Positions 1 to 10,138 of a stretch of DNA of 64,000 nt are shown one piece after another (the first letter of the stretch is position 1; the number at the start of each line of letters is the position of its first letter). Origin of the DNA: Acidobacteria bacterium UBA7540 (GTDB lineage Bacteria; Acidobacteriota; Terriglobia; UBA7540). The notes below the pieces were generated by a model. That model saw only the letters and a program-made list of their open reading frames with translations, was not told where the DNA came from and did not search any database. A program made the translations under genes and the position numbers. The stretch lies in contig DLMI01000072.1 in the NCBI GenBank assembly GCA_002478145.1, forward strand, positions 1 through 64,000, in the 5' to 3' direction.

Positions 1-301
1 GCGGCTTAGTACAAACGCCCTTTCCGGCTACTTCGCCTCATGACCCACTGCCCACTTTTTCTTTCTTCCGCCCGCCAAACTGCGGCCTTGAGGCTGCCCC
101 CCCTTCTCATGGCTTCCGCTCCGGGCTGGCTGAGTATTGAAAAGAGGTATTGGCATGTCATTCGGAATGAAGAACTCAGAAGTAAGCTTGGCGCCCCGAC
201 CTGCCGGGGCGGCCCTCCAAAAGCAGAAGGCCCAAAGCAGCGGGCAGTAGGTAGTGTGGAGAAGAAAGAACCCAATTCAAAATTCAAGATTGCCCAAGCC
301 C
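1..301. other. Intergenic, no supported gene
   Basis: Downstream of ddl. The open frames here are short, low-quality and conflict with each other. A short pair of AATTCAA words at about 273-287 resembles a single weak arm of the heptamer repeats described elsewhere in the window. Confidence 0.4.
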
Positions 302-1465
302 CTAGTCCCTTTTGCCGACCGCCGTGTAGTCGTACCGCGTGCGTGTCTTGTCGCGGTGGCGTTCGAGGGCCAGTTCAATCAGGCGATCGAGCAGCTTGGA
401 GTAGGGGACGCCACTGGCCTCCCAGAGCTTTGGATACATGCTGATGGAAGTGAATCCGGGGATGGTGTTGATTTCCATCACGAAGATTCTTCCGCTCTTC
501 CGGTCCAGCACGAAGTCCACGCGGCCCATTCCGGCGCAGTCGATGGCTTTGAAGGCTCGGACCGCCAACTCCTGGACGCGTTTGGTCTGGCGGGGGCTGA
601 GGCGGGCGGGAATCACCAGCTCGGAGCCTTCCTTGATATACTTCGCCTCGTAGTCGTAGAACTCGTTGACGGGGATAATCTCCCCAGGCAGGGAGGCTTC
701 CGGGTTATCGTTTCCCAACACCGCGCACTCGATCTCCCGCGCGTCGACGGCCTTCTCCACAAGGATCTTGCGGTCGTATTGCGCGGCCAAGTCCATGGCG
801 GCTTGAAGCTCTTGCGGCTCGTGCACCTTGGTGATGCCCACGGATGACCCCAAGTTGGCAGGCTTAACGAACAGCGGGTAGCGCAGCCGTTTCTCAATCC
901 TCTTGCGAACCCCCGCGGGGTCTTGCTCCCAATCCCTCCGCAGCACCGTTTCCCAGGGAACGACAGGCAATCCGGCATCGCGGAACAGCCGCTTCATGAC
1001 GTCTTTATCCATGCCCGCCGAGGAAGCCAGGACTCCCGCACCGACGTAAGGAACGTCTGCGAGCTCGAGTAATCCCTGGATCGTTCCATCCTCCCCAAAG
1101 GTGCCGTGGAGTACGGGGAATATGACGTCCACTTCCGGGCGAGCATTTGGAGCAGGGGATGACTTGGCCAGGGGAAGAAGTTTCGGGCCGGTTGGATCAA
1201 CCGACGGCGTGACCTCCCTGCCTTCCTCGAGCACAGTCTGTAAGGGCGCCGTTCGCTGCGCCGCATCATCTCCCGCCGCCTCCGTCAAGAGTCCGAACGC
1301 TCCGGACCCCACCCGCCATCGGCCTTCGCGCGTGATGCCGACCGGTACCACCTCATACTTCGCCGGGTCAAGCGCCTTCATCACTGAAGCGGCGGAAGTC
1401 AGTGAGACTTCGTGCTCACCCGAGCGTCCACCAAAAAGGACTCCCAACCGGATTTTCTTTGTCAC
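302..1465 (-). CDS. ddl: D-alanine--D-alanine ligase
   Basis: ATP-grasp ligase that joins two D-alanines for peptidoglycan precursors in the cytoplasm. The 387-residue protein has the full family length. It opens with [14 protein letters not shown], the N-terminal substrate-binding motif, has [11 protein letters not shown] in the ATP-grasp domain near residues 200-210, and ends the catalytic part with [20 protein letters not shown], which supplies the Mg-binding acidic and Asn residues. The start is GTG; it overlaps the arginase stop by four bases (GTGA), so the two genes are very probably translationally coupled. No motif appears to be missing. Confidence 0.95.
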   Translation of the reverse strand: MTKKIRLGVLFGGRSGEHEVSLTSAASVMKALDPAKYEVVPVGITREGRWRVGSGAFGLLTEAAGDDAAQRTAPLQTVLEEGREVTPSVDPTGPKLLPLAKSSPAPNARPEVDVIFPVLHGTFGEDGTIQGLLELADVPYVGAGVLASSAGMDKDVMKRLFRDAGLPVVPWETVLRRDWEQDPAGVRKRIEKRLRYPLFVKPANLGSSVGITKVHEPQELQAAMDLAAQYDRKILVEKAVDAREIECAVLGNDNPEASLPGEIIPVNEFYDYEAKYIKEGSELVIPARLSPRQTKRVQELAVRAFKAIDCAGMGRVDFVLDRKSGRIFVMEINTIPGFTSISMYPKLWEASGVPYSKLLDRLIELALERHRDKTRTRYDYTAVGKRD

Positions 1466-2367
1466 AGAATCTTCTTTCCGAGAGCGGAACTGACCAAGCC
1501 CACGCCCAGTATCGCCGTCTTATTCATGACATCAATGATGGGGTTAATCTCCACCAGTTCGAAAGCCAGCATTTTCCTGCTGTCGGCGACCATTTCCATT
1601 GCCAGATGAGCCTCGCGGTACGTGATGCCGCCAGGGACGGGCGTGCCGACGCCCGGCGCCTCATCCGGGTCTACTACGTCCACGTCGAAAGAGACGACGA
1701 AACCCGCAGTCCCATTGCTGACAAGTGCAATGCTCTTCTCCATGACCGAACGCATCCCCAGCTCGTCGATTGCCCGCATCGTGAACACCTTGATGCCCGA
1801 CTCTTTTACAAGGTGCCGCTCGCGGCTGTCCAGAGCGCGCGCCCCAATCAGGACGCACTTTTGGGGCGGGATTTTGGGCGCGTAGCCGAAAATCTTGCTC
1901 AGCGATTCCGGACCATGACCCAAGTTTGCAGCCAGCGGCATGCCGTGAACGTTGCCGCTGGGGCTGCTTCCCGGCGTGTTCATGTCAGCGTGCGCGTCAA
2001 TCCAAAGACAACCGACTGACTGCTGCCTGTCATGGTAAAACTTGGAGACGCCCGCCTGGGTGCCGACGGCTACGGAATGGTCCCCGCCCAGCGAGAGAGG
2101 GAAGTAACCCGCCTCCAGGGTCTGGTAGATACGCTGCGCCACTTCCTGCGAGGTCTCGGCAATTTCCTTCAAGTATTTCGCTCGCCGGTCACCATAGTGC
2201 TGCTCCTCCGGCAACCTGACATGGATGTTTCCGGCGTCCTCCACCTGATGCCCCAGGTTCTTCAGCGCGTGGTTAAGCCCCGCGGCGCGCACCGCCGACG
2301 GGCCCATATCCACCCCCCGGCGCTCTTGCCCCAGGTCGAGCGGAACGCCCAAAATGCGAATCTTCAC
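1462..2367 (-). CDS. rocF: Arginase / agmatinase-family ureohydrolase
   Basis: Ureohydrolase that probably hydrolyses L-arginine to ornithine and urea with a binuclear Mn centre. The metal ligands are visible in [20 protein letters not shown] and [16 protein letters not shown], in the usual order. The N-terminus [14 protein letters not shown] matches true bacterial arginases rather than agmatinases. I chose the GTG at 2367 because a purine-rich GGGGGCAGG lies just upstream and homologues start here; a TTG 42 bases further upstream is possible. It is followed with a four-base overlap by ddl, so both are likely one transcript. Substrate choice (arginine versus other guanidino compounds) is inferred from overall sequence only. 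Confidence 0.88.
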   Translation of the reverse strand: MKIRILGVPLDLGQERRGVDMGPSAVRAAGLNHALKNLGHQVEDAGNIHVRLPEEQHYGDRRAKYLKEIAETSQEVAQRIYQTLEAGYFPLSLGGDHSVAVGTQAGVSKFYHDRQQSVGCLWIDAHADMNTPGSSPSGNVHGMPLAANLGHGPESLSKIFGYAPKIPPQKCVLIGARALDSRERHLVKESGIKVFTMRAIDELGMRSVMEKSIALVSNGTAGFVVSFDVDVVDPDEAPGVGTPVPGGITYREAHLAMEMVADSRKMLAFELVEINPIIDVMNKTAILGVGLVSSALGKKIL

Positions 2368-2425
2368 CGGCCTGCCCCCAGAACCGATTGCGTAACAACA
2401 ACTTGCCAACTCATATCATATTACC

Positions 2426-2950
2426 TCAACGTTTAGGCGCCCAGCTAAACGGGGCCCAGCCTGTCTTCCGTACCTCGCACGAGCCGCAGTCAAAGTCCCT
2501 GAGGCTCTCACCGCCTCCGGTGATGCGCTCGGGTGAGATGTTGTCCACCTCAAAACGAAGCATCATAGGACACATTTTCGTCTTTCCATCCGGCAGGGGG
2601 CAAGGCAGAAGAATGCGGGATGTGCCTACCCACTTTGTGCCGCTGCGGCGGCATTCGCTGCGAATGTATGCGCCTTGTTTGGCAGCCTCAGGTGGGATGT
2701 TTGACCACTCGGCAGTTAAGCGGTCGCCATCAATCTGTACGCGGTACTCTTTGCCAGTCGTCGCGGACTTCCAAATCTGAGGAAGTGCGGTGGCTTTCGC
2801 AGCAGATTCCGTGCCCCCAGCCTTAGGAGCACTTTGGTTTTCAAAAGAAAGTTGCCACGAGCTAGTAGCAAGGATTCCGCACACTAAAATGATGACCCGC
2901 CAAAACGCTTTTACCCTCAAAGGGTTCTCCTCACTTTCCTCAGCACTCAT
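2426..2950 (-). CDS. Membrane-anchored Cys-rich hypothetical protein
   Basis: 174 residues that I do not recognise. Residues about 16-34 form one hydrophobic segment (VIILVCGILATSSW and flanks), suggesting a signal anchor with the rest outside the cytoplasm. The exported part has five cysteines, clustered in LPCPLPDGKTKMCPMM and DFDCGSCEVRK, which could form disulfides or bind a metal. The gene lies upstream of arginase on the same strand with a 58-bp gap to its GTG start, so it may share a transcript. The ribosome-binding site is poor. It could be a lineage-specific lipoprotein-like or heme/metal-binding protein, but nothing in the sequence decides this. Confidence 0.55.
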   Translation of the reverse strand: MSAEESEENPLRVKAFWRVIILVCGILATSSWQLSFENQSAPKAGGTESAAKATALPQIWKSATTGKEYRVQIDGDRLTAEWSNIPPEAAKQGAYIRSECRRSGTKWVGTSRILLPCPLPDGKTKMCPMMLRFEVDNISPERITGGGESLRDFDCGSCEVRKTGWAPFSWAPKR

Positions 2951-3043
2951 TCACGTGCTGAAAAACCCGCTTCGCCATAATGCCTGCCACAATTGACAAA
3001 TTGTCTATGACCGTCACTCGCTCTTGCTCTGGCTAGCTATAAC

Positions 3044-3165
3044 AACTTGTGTTTTCAACAACATTCCCGCCTTATAGGGCTAAGTACCTTTTTTTCATAA
3101 ACATTCCGGCTTCGCGCCCGAGTTTTCCACAGCGGTCCTTTGTTTTCAATAACATCCCCGGGTCG
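3044..3165. repeat. Three-unit intergenic repeat, copy A
   Basis: Three imperfect copies of a ~25-bp unit. On the minus strand each reads approximately GGGAATGTT, two or three variable bases, then GAAAACAAAGG. The TTTTCA cores sit at 3052, 3092 and 3143, giving spacings of 40 and 51 bp. A second copy with spacings 40 and 52 lies at 46171-46290, and the spacers are also similar, so this is a ~140-bp family rather than chance. The function is unknown. Confidence 0.7.
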
Positions 3166-3494
3166 TCCGTTCCAAAAAAAGAATTCTTTCCGAATTGCCG
3201 CCCACTGTCAAGAGTTGATGGTTGACAGAAGACGTCTGCCAACAAATCATCATCCCTGACGCCGGGGGCTTTTCGTCTCCAGGACAGGCCAAGGCGCTGA
3301 GGCGTATGTGGCCCTTGCGGGCATTCCCGACCGTAATCATACGCTAGTATGCTAGCTCACGAAGTGCAATCTGTCAACCATTAAATCTCTGCGATCATGG
3401 TTTGCCCCAGAATGGCGAAAATTGCCGATCTTCCCGCCGCGGCGGGAAAACCTAGTCTTCGATGTCGCTAACTGCCACTCGGCCATCATGTCAC

Positions 3495-3531
3495 TGTCCG
3501 AACTCGGGACGAGCTATCCCAAAATCGGACA
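3495..3531. promoter_or_regulatory. Candidate enhancer site (inverted TGTCCGA / TCGGACA)
   Basis: TGTCCGA at 3495-3501 and TCGGACA at 3525-3531 form an inverted pair about 110 bp upstream of a -24/-12-like element and 147 bp upstream of the adaptor gene. A nested GGGAC/ATCCC pair lies between them. Position and symmetry fit an upstream activating site for the NtrC-type regulator encoded at 25621-26988. That link is inference. Confidence 0.4.
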
Positions 3532-3602
3532 CCTCAGCCGGGAGTTTCACCCGCTCTTCTCCCTAACCCCTTGAAAATAAATGTCTCGAATAACGAAGAG
3601 GA

Positions 3603-3618
3603 TGGCAGCCCTCGTGCC
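3603..3618 (+). promoter_or_regulatory. Candidate sigma54 (-24/-12) promoter
   Basis: TGGCAGCCCTCGTGCC keeps the invariant GG (3604-3605) and GC (3616-3617) with exactly ten bases between them. The predicted start of transcription is about 12 bases downstream, near the GGAGAGG ribosome-binding site of the adaptor gene. It would join the sigma54-dependent regulator at the far end of the locus to its target operon. Confidence 0.45.
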
Positions 3619-3641
3619 TTGAATATCCTCGGAGAGGTTTT

Positions 3642-4895
3642 ATGGACATACCACGTGAGTCTGCCAAGCGACAACGGCGAATTCGCAGGATCATTTATTC
3701 TATTCTGGGTCTGTTAGTCCTTGCTTCTGTAACCCTTGGACTTTCGCGCCTCAAACCCGCTGCGCCCAGCGTGGATAAGGCGACCGTCTGGATTGACACG
3801 GTAAAGCGAGGGCCGATGCTGCTGGAAGTGAGAGGATTGGGCACGTTGGTTCCTGAGGAGATCCTGTGGATTCCGGCGACCACGGACGGGCGGGTGGTGC
3901 GCCGGCTGGTTCTGCCGGGTGTGCCTATGGAGGCTGATTCGGTAATCCTTGAACTGAAAAACCCTGAGTTAGAGCAAGCCGCTCTCGACGCCGAATGGCA
4001 ACTCAAGGCCGCCGAGGCTGACTACAACAGCCTGAAGGCGCAGCTTGATAGCCAACTCCTGGACCACAGAGCGGCAGCGGCCACGGTTCAGGCTGACTAT
4101 CGCCAGGCGGCGCTCAATGCCGAAAAGGATGAAGCGCTGGCCAAATCAGGTTTGGGGGCGGAACTGAACTCCAAGCTGTCAAAGGCCAAGGCCGACGAGT
4201 TGACCACCCGCAATCAGATTGAACAAGACCGGCTGAGCGTAAGTGCTGCGTCCGCCAAGGCCCAACTCGAGGCTCAGAAGGCCAAGGTCGAGCAACTTCG
4301 GGCTCTTTACGAGCTGAAGCGGGCACAACTGGACCGTCTTCAGGTGCGGGCAGGCGCGGAGGGTGTGCTTCAAGAGCTGCTCGTGGAAGTCGGCCAGCAG
4401 GTCACGGTGGGCACGATCTTGGCCAAGGTGGCCCAACCGACCCGGCTGAAGGCTGAACTGAAGATTCCCGAAACCCAGGCTAAGGACGTTCAGATCGGGC
4501 TACTCGCTTCCATAGACACGCGCAACGGCATCATTTCAGGCCACGTGATGCGGATTGACCCGGCGGTGCAAAACGGAACTGTGACGGTGGACGTCAAACT
4601 GGAGGGGGCACTTCCGAAAGGCGCGCGTCCCGACTTGAGCGTGGAAGGCACCATCGAAATCGAGAACTTGAAGGATGTGATCTACGTGGGCCGGCCGGCT
4701 TTTGGCCAGCCCAACAGCACGGTGGGCATTTTCAAGCTGGATGAGGAAGGCAACGGCGCGGCGCGGGTGCAGGTGAAGCTGGGCCGAAGCTCCGTCAACA
4801 CCGTGGAGATTCTGGACGGACTCAGACCCGGGGACCGCGTAGTCCTTTCCGATATGTCCACCTGGGATGCCTTCAACCGCATCCGGCTGAATTGA
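3642..4895 (+). CDS. HlyD/MacA-type efflux periplasmic adaptor
   Basis: 417-residue membrane-fusion protein that would bridge inner-membrane permeases to an outer-membrane channel. An inner-membrane anchor spans about residues 18-38. A lipoyl-like half-motif follows (GLGTLVPEEILWIPATTDGRVV), then a long Ala/Lys/Glu-rich alpha-hairpin at about 105-225, and the second lipoyl half with beta-barrel domain (VRAGAEGVLQELLVEVGQQV). The ATG is preceded by GGAGAGG at good distance. It heads the permease array, a classic MacA-MacB arrangement, but no TolC-like gene is in the locus. The transported substrate cannot be read from the sequence. Confidence 0.9.
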   Translation: MDIPRESAKRQRRIRRIIYSILGLLVLASVTLGLSRLKPAAPSVDKATVWIDTVKRGPMLLEVRGLGTLVPEEILWIPATTDGRVVRRLVLPGVPMEADSVILELKNPELEQAALDAEWQLKAAEADYNSLKAQLDSQLLDHRAAAATVQADYRQAALNAEKDEALAKSGLGAELNSKLSKAKADELTTRNQIEQDRLSVSAASAKAQLEAQKAKVEQLRALYELKRAQLDRLQVRAGAEGVLQELLVEVGQQVTVGTILAKVAQPTRLKAELKIPETQAKDVQIGLLASIDTRNGIISGHVMRIDPAVQNGTVTVDVKLEGALPKGARPDLSVEGTIEIENLKDVIYVGRPAFGQPNSTVGIFKLDEEGNGAARVQVKLGRSSVNTVEILDGLRPGDRVVLSDMSTWDAFNRIRLN

Positions 4896-4896
4896 G

Positions 4897-5080
4897 GTGT
4901 CAGCTTTCAGCCGTCAGCCATAGCAGGATGTCGAAAGGGTTTTGGCAGGTCATTAGAAGCCAAGTAGTCAGTCGTCAGTGGTCAGTTGAAGAAACGAAGC
5001 CGGGGGGTGGGAGCTTGCTGATAGCTGAAAGCTGACGGCTGATAGCTTACTGAGAGCCGAAAGCTGACGGCTGACAGCTT
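4897..5080. repeat. Heptamer-word inverted repeat, site A
   Basis: Starts one base after the adaptor stop codon. The left arm carries words such as TCAGCTT and TCAGCCG. The right arm repeats the seven-base words CTGATAG, CTGAAAG, CTGACGG and CTGATAG twice over. The arms are inverted relative to each other. A middle block uses a different word (AGTCAGT, CGTCAGT, GGTCAGT). Confidence 0.85.
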
Positions 5081-5100
5081 GCGAACTCTTGAGGTGAACG

Positions 5101-7539
5101 ATGGGCACACTGCTCCAGGACTTGCGCTACGGCTTACGGATGCTGGCCAAAAGTCCCGGCTTCACGGCCATTGTTGTGCTCACGCTGGCACTCGGCATTG
5201 GCGCCAACAGCACCATCTTCAGTTGGATCAACTCCACGCTGCTCAACCCCATTCCCGGAGTCGCCCACACCAGCGACTTGGTCTCGGTGATGAGGGGGGA
5301 ACGGAGTGAACACCCTACTCCCCCTTTCTCTTATCTTGATTACGTGGATCTCCGTGACCATACTCAGAGCTTCTCCGGCCTCCTTGCCTACCACGACGAT
5401 TTCATGTCCCTTACCGGCACCGACAAGCCCGAGCGCATTTATGGGGCTCTGACCACTGCCAATTACTTCGACGTGCTCGGTGTGCGCCCCATCCTCGGTC
5501 GTGGTTTCCTGCCGGCGGAAGAACAGAGGCGCGGAGGAGGGTCGGTAGCTGTAATCAGCGAAAGCATGTGGCGTGCGCGCTTCGGTTCCGACCGATCCAT
5601 CATCGGCCGGACGATTCAGATCAACCGGCGCCTGTACACGATCGTGGGAGTCGCTCCGCCGGATTTTCAGGGATGCAAGACCGGTCTGCGCACGGACGTG
5701 TGGATTCCCCTGGGGATGGACCCATTCGTTTGGGGCCCGAATCGCCCGGAGGATCGCGGCGCCTTCTGGCTCCAAGTGCTCGGAAAACTCAAGCCCGGCG
5801 TCGATCGCCGGCAAGCCGAGGGGGAACTCAACCTCCTGATGCAGCAGATTATAGAGAACTCTCGCAACGTCGATCGCGGTCCCAGCCAGATTACGCTCGA
5901 CCCGCTCTGGCGCTCGCCCTTTGGAGCCAACGTCTACATGTACAAGACGCTGCCCATGTTGCTGGCGCTGGCGGCAGTGTTGCTGTTGCTGGCCTGCGCC
6001 AACGTTGCCAATCTGCTGCTGGTGCGCTCTGTTACTCGCCGGCGTGAGATGGCCCTGCGCTTGGCGCTGGGCGCCAGCCGCTGGCGGCTCCTACGCCAGC
6101 TCATGGTGGAGAGCGTCTTGCTCGCGCTGGCCGGCGGCGGAGTCGCCATGCTGCTCACCACTTGGACGGCCGGGACGTTTGCAGCCTTCGTTCCGCCGTC
6201 AAGCCTCCCGTTCACGCTCAATGGCCACGCCGACCGCACGGTGCTCCTGGTGACGATGGTCGTCGCGATCCTTTCCGCCATGATTTTCGGCATTTTGCCG
6301 GGGCTGCGCACTTCCAGCCTTGAGCCCATCACAGTGCTGAAGGAGGAGGCGGGCAGCATGTCGAGCGGAATTCACAAGTCGCGGCTTTCCAGGGCCTTGG
6401 TCGTGGTGCAGATCTCTCTTTCGCTGCTCCTGCTGATTTCTGCCGGTCTGTTCGCCCGCAGCCTGCGGAACGCCCAGCGTTTAGATCCCGGTTTTGACCC
6501 CAACCACGTGCTGCTGGCTTCCTACGAACTTGGGCCCGCGGGCTATTCGGAAGCTCAAGGCATCGCCTTCCACCGGCAACTGCTCTCGAAGCTCGAGGCC
6601 CTGCCTGGGGTGGAGTCCGTAACCCTGGCGGATTTCTCGCCTCTCAGTTTTTCGCTCCACTCCGACGATGTCCTCCCCGATGGTTACCTCCCAAAGCCCG
6701 GCGAATCCATGGAAGTCAGCCGCGCCATCGTGGGTCCGAATTATCTTCGGACAATGCGCATTCCCATCATTGGAGGGCGTGACTTCACCGAGCAGGACAT
6801 GGAAAAGTCACAGCGGGTTGCCATCGTCAATCAGGCGTTTGTGGACCGATACTGGCCCGGGCAGGATCCGCTTGGCAAGCGGATTAGCGTCTACGGGCAG
6901 TGGTTCAACGTCGTGGGCGTGGCTCGAAATGGTAAGTACCGCCGCTTGGTTTATCCCCCGGAGCCTGTTTTTTTCCAGCCTCTTTATCAACGCTACCGCG
7001 ATTTGGTGACGATTCACGCGCGGGTGACCGGTGATCCGCAGGGTTATGCCGCAGAGGTGGAAAGAACCGTCCACCAACTCAATGCCGATTTACCCGTCTT
7101 CGGTGTGACCACTCTCAAATCCAGCATGCAGCTTGGGAGCATTTTTGAACGGCTCGCCGGAACCTTCGCCGGCGCATTTGGATTACTGGCGCTAATCCTC
7201 GCGGCCGTGGGCATCTACGGAGTGATCGCTTACACGACGCGCCAGCGCACGCATGAGATTGCCATTCGCATCGCGCTCGGAGCCGAGCGGGTCGCCGTTT
7301 TCTGGCTGGTGCTGGGACAGGGTCTGCTTTTGACACTGACCGGCTTGGCCGCGGGCGTCGCAGTGTCACTGGCGCTGACACGCTATCTGAAAAGTGTGCT
7401 CTTCGGCGTCACCGCTACCGATCTACTGACCTATGCCGCGGTGGCATTGTTGCTATGCCTGGTGTCGCTCGTCGCCTGCTATATCCCTGCCCGCCGGGCG
7501 ACCAAGGTCGATCCCATGGTGGCGCTGCGTTACGAGTGA
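5101..7539 (+). CDS. ADOP-family ABC permease 1 (duplicated MacB/FtsX)
   Basis: 812 residues, twice the length of a normal MacB permease unit without an ATPase domain, which is typical of the acidobacterial duplicated orphan permease family. A conserved cytosolic leader (DLRYGLRMLAKSPGF) precedes TM1 at about 20-40. A MacB-type periplasmic domain runs to about 260, and three FtsX helices follow at about 280-410. A second periplasmic domain and FtsX unit end at the C-terminal signature [19 protein letters not shown]. The ATG follows GAGGTG. Probably works with the ATPases at 18 kb and 24.7 kb. In this copy the first periplasmic domain begins SWINSTLLNPIPGVAHTSD, distinct from its neighbours. 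Confidence 0.93.
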   Translation: MGTLLQDLRYGLRMLAKSPGFTAIVVLTLALGIGANSTIFSWINSTLLNPIPGVAHTSDLVSVMRGERSEHPTPPFSYLDYVDLRDHTQSFSGLLAYHDDFMSLTGTDKPERIYGALTTANYFDVLGVRPILGRGFLPAEEQRRGGGSVAVISESMWRARFGSDRSIIGRTIQINRRLYTIVGVAPPDFQGCKTGLRTDVWIPLGMDPFVWGPNRPEDRGAFWLQVLGKLKPGVDRRQAEGELNLLMQQIIENSRNVDRGPSQITLDPLWRSPFGANVYMYKTLPMLLALAAVLLLLACANVANLLLVRSVTRRREMALRLALGASRWRLLRQLMVESVLLALAGGGVAMLLTTWTAGTFAAFVPPSSLPFTLNGHADRTVLLVTMVVAILSAMIFGILPGLRTSSLEPITVLKEEAGSMSSGIHKSRLSRALVVVQISLSLLLLISAGLFARSLRNAQRLDPGFDPNHVLLASYELGPAGYSEAQGIAFHRQLLSKLEALPGVESVTLADFSPLSFSLHSDDVLPDGYLPKPGESMEVSRAIVGPNYLRTMRIPIIGGRDFTEQDMEKSQRVAIVNQAFVDRYWPGQDPLGKRISVYGQWFNVVGVARNGKYRRLVYPPEPVFFQPLYQRYRDLVTIHARVTGDPQGYAAEVERTVHQLNADLPVFGVTTLKSSMQLGSIFERLAGTFAGAFGLLALILAAVGIYGVIAYTTRQRTHEIAIRIALGAERVAVFWLVLGQGLLLTLTGLAAGVAVSLALTRYLKSVLFGVTATDLLTYAAVALLLCLVSLVACYIPARRATKVDPMVALRYE

Positions 7540-7638
7540 ATTATGAATTGTGAATTATGAATTGTGAATGCTCAAGTACGACATACATGGACAGTGTATT
7601 TTGTTAATTTATAATTCAGCATTCATAATTCAGAATTT
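7538..7638. repeat. Heptamer-word inverted repeat, site B
   Basis: The left arm begins inside the permease 1 stop codon and reads GAATTAT, GAATTGT, GAATTAT, GAATTGT, GAATGC. The right arm (7616-7638) is its inverted counterpart, with ATAATTC and GCATTC words. The two are separated by about 45 bp. Confidence 0.85.
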
Positions 7639-7681
7639 CTTGATTGACGGCATTGTGTCCAAGAATGGGTGAAGGCGACAT

Positions 7682-10138
7682 ATGGGAACGGTTCTTCAGG
7701 ATTTGAAATACGGCTTACGCATGCTGGCCAAGAACCCGGGCTTCACCGCCGTGGCCGTGCTGACGCTGGCGCTCGGCATCGGCGCCAACACCGCGATCTT
7801 CTCCGTGGTGAACGGCGTGCTGCTCAATCCGCTGCCCTACCCAGAGCCGAACCAGCTCGTCACGCTGCACGAGAGCAAGCCGAATTTTCCGTACGGCTCG
7901 ATTTCCTACCTGAATTTTCGTGACTGGCAAAAAGAAAACCACACGTTCTCCTCCATCGCCGTCGCTCGCGGCTACGGTTTCACGCTGACCGGCGCCGGCG
8001 AACCTGAGCGAGTACGCGCGGAGTTCGTGTCCTCCGATTTTTTCCCCTTGCTCGGTGTGAAACCCTTGATCGGGCGGACCTTTGCGCCGGGTGAGGATGA
8101 GATCGGCGCCGCCCCCATCGCCCTCGTCAGTGCGGGCTTCTGGAAGCGCAAATTCGGCTCGGCCCGCGAGATCCTGGGCAAGGCCCTCATCCTGGATGGC
8201 AGAAGCTACACGATTGTCGGAGTGATTCCCTCGAGCTTCGATTTGCTCCTGAAGTCCTTCAGCCCCAAGGAGGTGTACATTCCCATAGGCCAGTGGGACC
8301 ATCATGGGCTGAAATTCCGTGGGGCCGGGCTGGGAATCCACGGGATTGGGCGGCTAAAACCCGGCGTCACCCTCCAGCAGGCTCGGGCCGACATGGACGG
8401 CGTCACCAGGAACCTCGCGGTTGCCTACCCCGACGCGGACAAGGGCATAAGCGCCGGTATCCTGCCACTGAGGGAGGATATGGTGGGCGATATCCAGCCG
8501 TTCCTGCTGGTGCTGCTCGGAGCCGTGGGCTTTGTGCTTTTGATTGCCTGCGTGAATGTCGCCAATCTCCTGCTGGCACGCTCGGCCGGCCGCAGGCGCG
8601 AATTCGCGGTTAGAGTTGCTCTCGGCGCGTCGCCCCAGCGCGTCATTCGGCAGCTTCTCACCGAGAGCGTTCTGCTCGCCCTGGCCGGAGGCGGGCTGGG
8701 CACAGTCCTAGCGGCTTGGGGCACGCAGGCCGCACTCAAAATCCTGCCCGCGGCCCTGCCGCGAGCGCCGGAAATCGGAATCGACGCCCACGTTCTGGTT
8801 TTTACGGCGGTGGCTTCGGTGCTGGCGGGTATTCTCTTTGGATTAGCGCCGGCGCTCAAGATATCAAAACCCAACTTACAGGAAACCCTCAAAGAAGCCG
8901 GCCGCGGAACCAGCGGCGCCCACCACCGGACCCAGGGAGTCTTCGTGGTGATCGAGATGGCCACGGCGCTGGTCCTGCTGATCGGGGCCGGACTGATGAC
9001 CCGCACGCTGGCGCGGCTCTGGGGCGTCAATCCGGGCTTTGATCCGCACAACGTGTTGACGTTCGAGCTTTCCCTTCCGCCGGCGATGAAAAAGGCAAGC
9101 CCGGACGCGATTCGGGCCGCCTACCGGGAATTCGACGCCAAGCTCGGCTCGACGCCCGGTGTGCAGGCGGTCTCGCTCTCGTGGGGGGCGATTCCCATGG
9201 ATACTGAGGACGACGAACAGTTCTGGATTGAGGGCCAGCCCAAGCCCTCGAACGAAAACGAAATGAATTGGGCCCTAGAATACACTGTTGAACCGGATTA
9301 CTTGCGGGTGATGCGGATTCCCCTGGAGCGCGGCCGATTCTTCACTCCCCAGGATAATGAGCGCTCTCCCGCCGTCGCGGTGATTGACGATGTCTTAGCC
9401 CGAAAATACTTTCCGAACCAAAACCCTATCGGTAAACGTATAAACCTGCATGACTACGATGATCAGCCGGCCGAGATCGTGGGCGTGGTCGGGCACGTGA
9501 AGCAGTGGGGGCTCGATTCGGACGATACGCAGTCGCTCCGGGCCCAGCTCTATCATCCGTTCATGCAGTTGCCCGGAGATGCCTTGGCGCTTTCCCCCCT
9601 TGGCATGGGAGTGTTGGTGCGTTCGGAAGGAGCGGCGACCTCGCTCTTCACCTCCCTTCGCCATACCAACGAACTGATGAACAAAGAGCAGGTCATTTAC
9701 AGCGCTCAGACGATGAACGAGGTCATTGCCGGTTCTCTCGCCACAAGGCAGTTCTCCATGATTCTGCTAGGCAGCTTCGCTCTGTTGGCGCTGGTTCTCG
9801 CGAGCGTGGGAATTTACGGCGTCCTGGCGTATCTGGTCGGCCAGCGGACGCATGAGATCGGCATTCGCCTGGCGCTCGGCGCAAGCCGCTATGATGTGCT
9901 CCGCCTCGTGGTGGGCCAGGGCGCAAAGATGGCGCTCCTCGGTGTGGCCCTGGGCCTCGCGGCCGCCATGGGCCTCACGCGTCTGATGTCCGATATGCTG
10001 TATGGCGTAAGCGCCACTGATCCCCTGACGTTCACCGCGGTGGCAATTCTGTTGATACTCGTGGCCCTCGTGGCCTGCTACATCCCGGCGCGGCGGGCGA
10101 CCAAGGTCGATCCCATGGTGGCGCTGCGGTATGAATAG
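7682..10138 (+). CDS. ADOP-family ABC permease 2
   Basis: 818 residues with the same two-fold MacB/FtsX layout. The leader DLKYGLRMLAKNPGF and the first helix ([20 protein letters not shown]) are the canonical versions. The FtsX signature helix is VGFVLLIACVNVANLLLARS. The second half ends with [19 protein letters not shown]. Its periplasmic domains differ clearly from permease 1, for example GVIPSSFDLLLKSFSPKEVY in the first domain, which suggests a different ligand or partner. The DNA encoding the last 20 residues is almost identical to permeases 1 and 7. The ATG is placed by homology; a GAAGG precedes it. Confidence 0.93.
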   Translation: MGTVLQDLKYGLRMLAKNPGFTAVAVLTLALGIGANTAIFSVVNGVLLNPLPYPEPNQLVTLHESKPNFPYGSISYLNFRDWQKENHTFSSIAVARGYGFTLTGAGEPERVRAEFVSSDFFPLLGVKPLIGRTFAPGEDEIGAAPIALVSAGFWKRKFGSAREILGKALILDGRSYTIVGVIPSSFDLLLKSFSPKEVYIPIGQWDHHGLKFRGAGLGIHGIGRLKPGVTLQQARADMDGVTRNLAVAYPDADKGISAGILPLREDMVGDIQPFLLVLLGAVGFVLLIACVNVANLLLARSAGRRREFAVRVALGASPQRVIRQLLTESVLLALAGGGLGTVLAAWGTQAALKILPAALPRAPEIGIDAHVLVFTAVASVLAGILFGLAPALKISKPNLQETLKEAGRGTSGAHHRTQGVFVVIEMATALVLLIGAGLMTRTLARLWGVNPGFDPHNVLTFELSLPPAMKKASPDAIRAAYREFDAKLGSTPGVQAVSLSWGAIPMDTEDDEQFWIEGQPKPSNENEMNWALEYTVEPDYLRVMRIPLERGRFFTPQDNERSPAVAVIDDVLARKYFPNQNPIGKRINLHDYDDQPAEIVGVVGHVKQWGLDSDDTQSLRAQLYHPFMQLPGDALALSPLGMGVLVRSEGAATSLFTSLRHTNELMNKEQVIYSAQTMNEVIAGSLATRQFSMILLGSFALLALVLASVGIYGVLAYLVGQRTHEIGIRLALGASRYDVLRLVVGQGAKMALLGVALGLAAAMGLTRLMSDMLYGVSATDPLTFTAVAILLILVALVACYIPARRATKVDPMVALRYE

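Noticed and set aside
3044..3165. CRISPR-like array
   Set aside because: Only three imperfect units with unequal spacings, and the spacers are themselves similar to the second copy at 46171.
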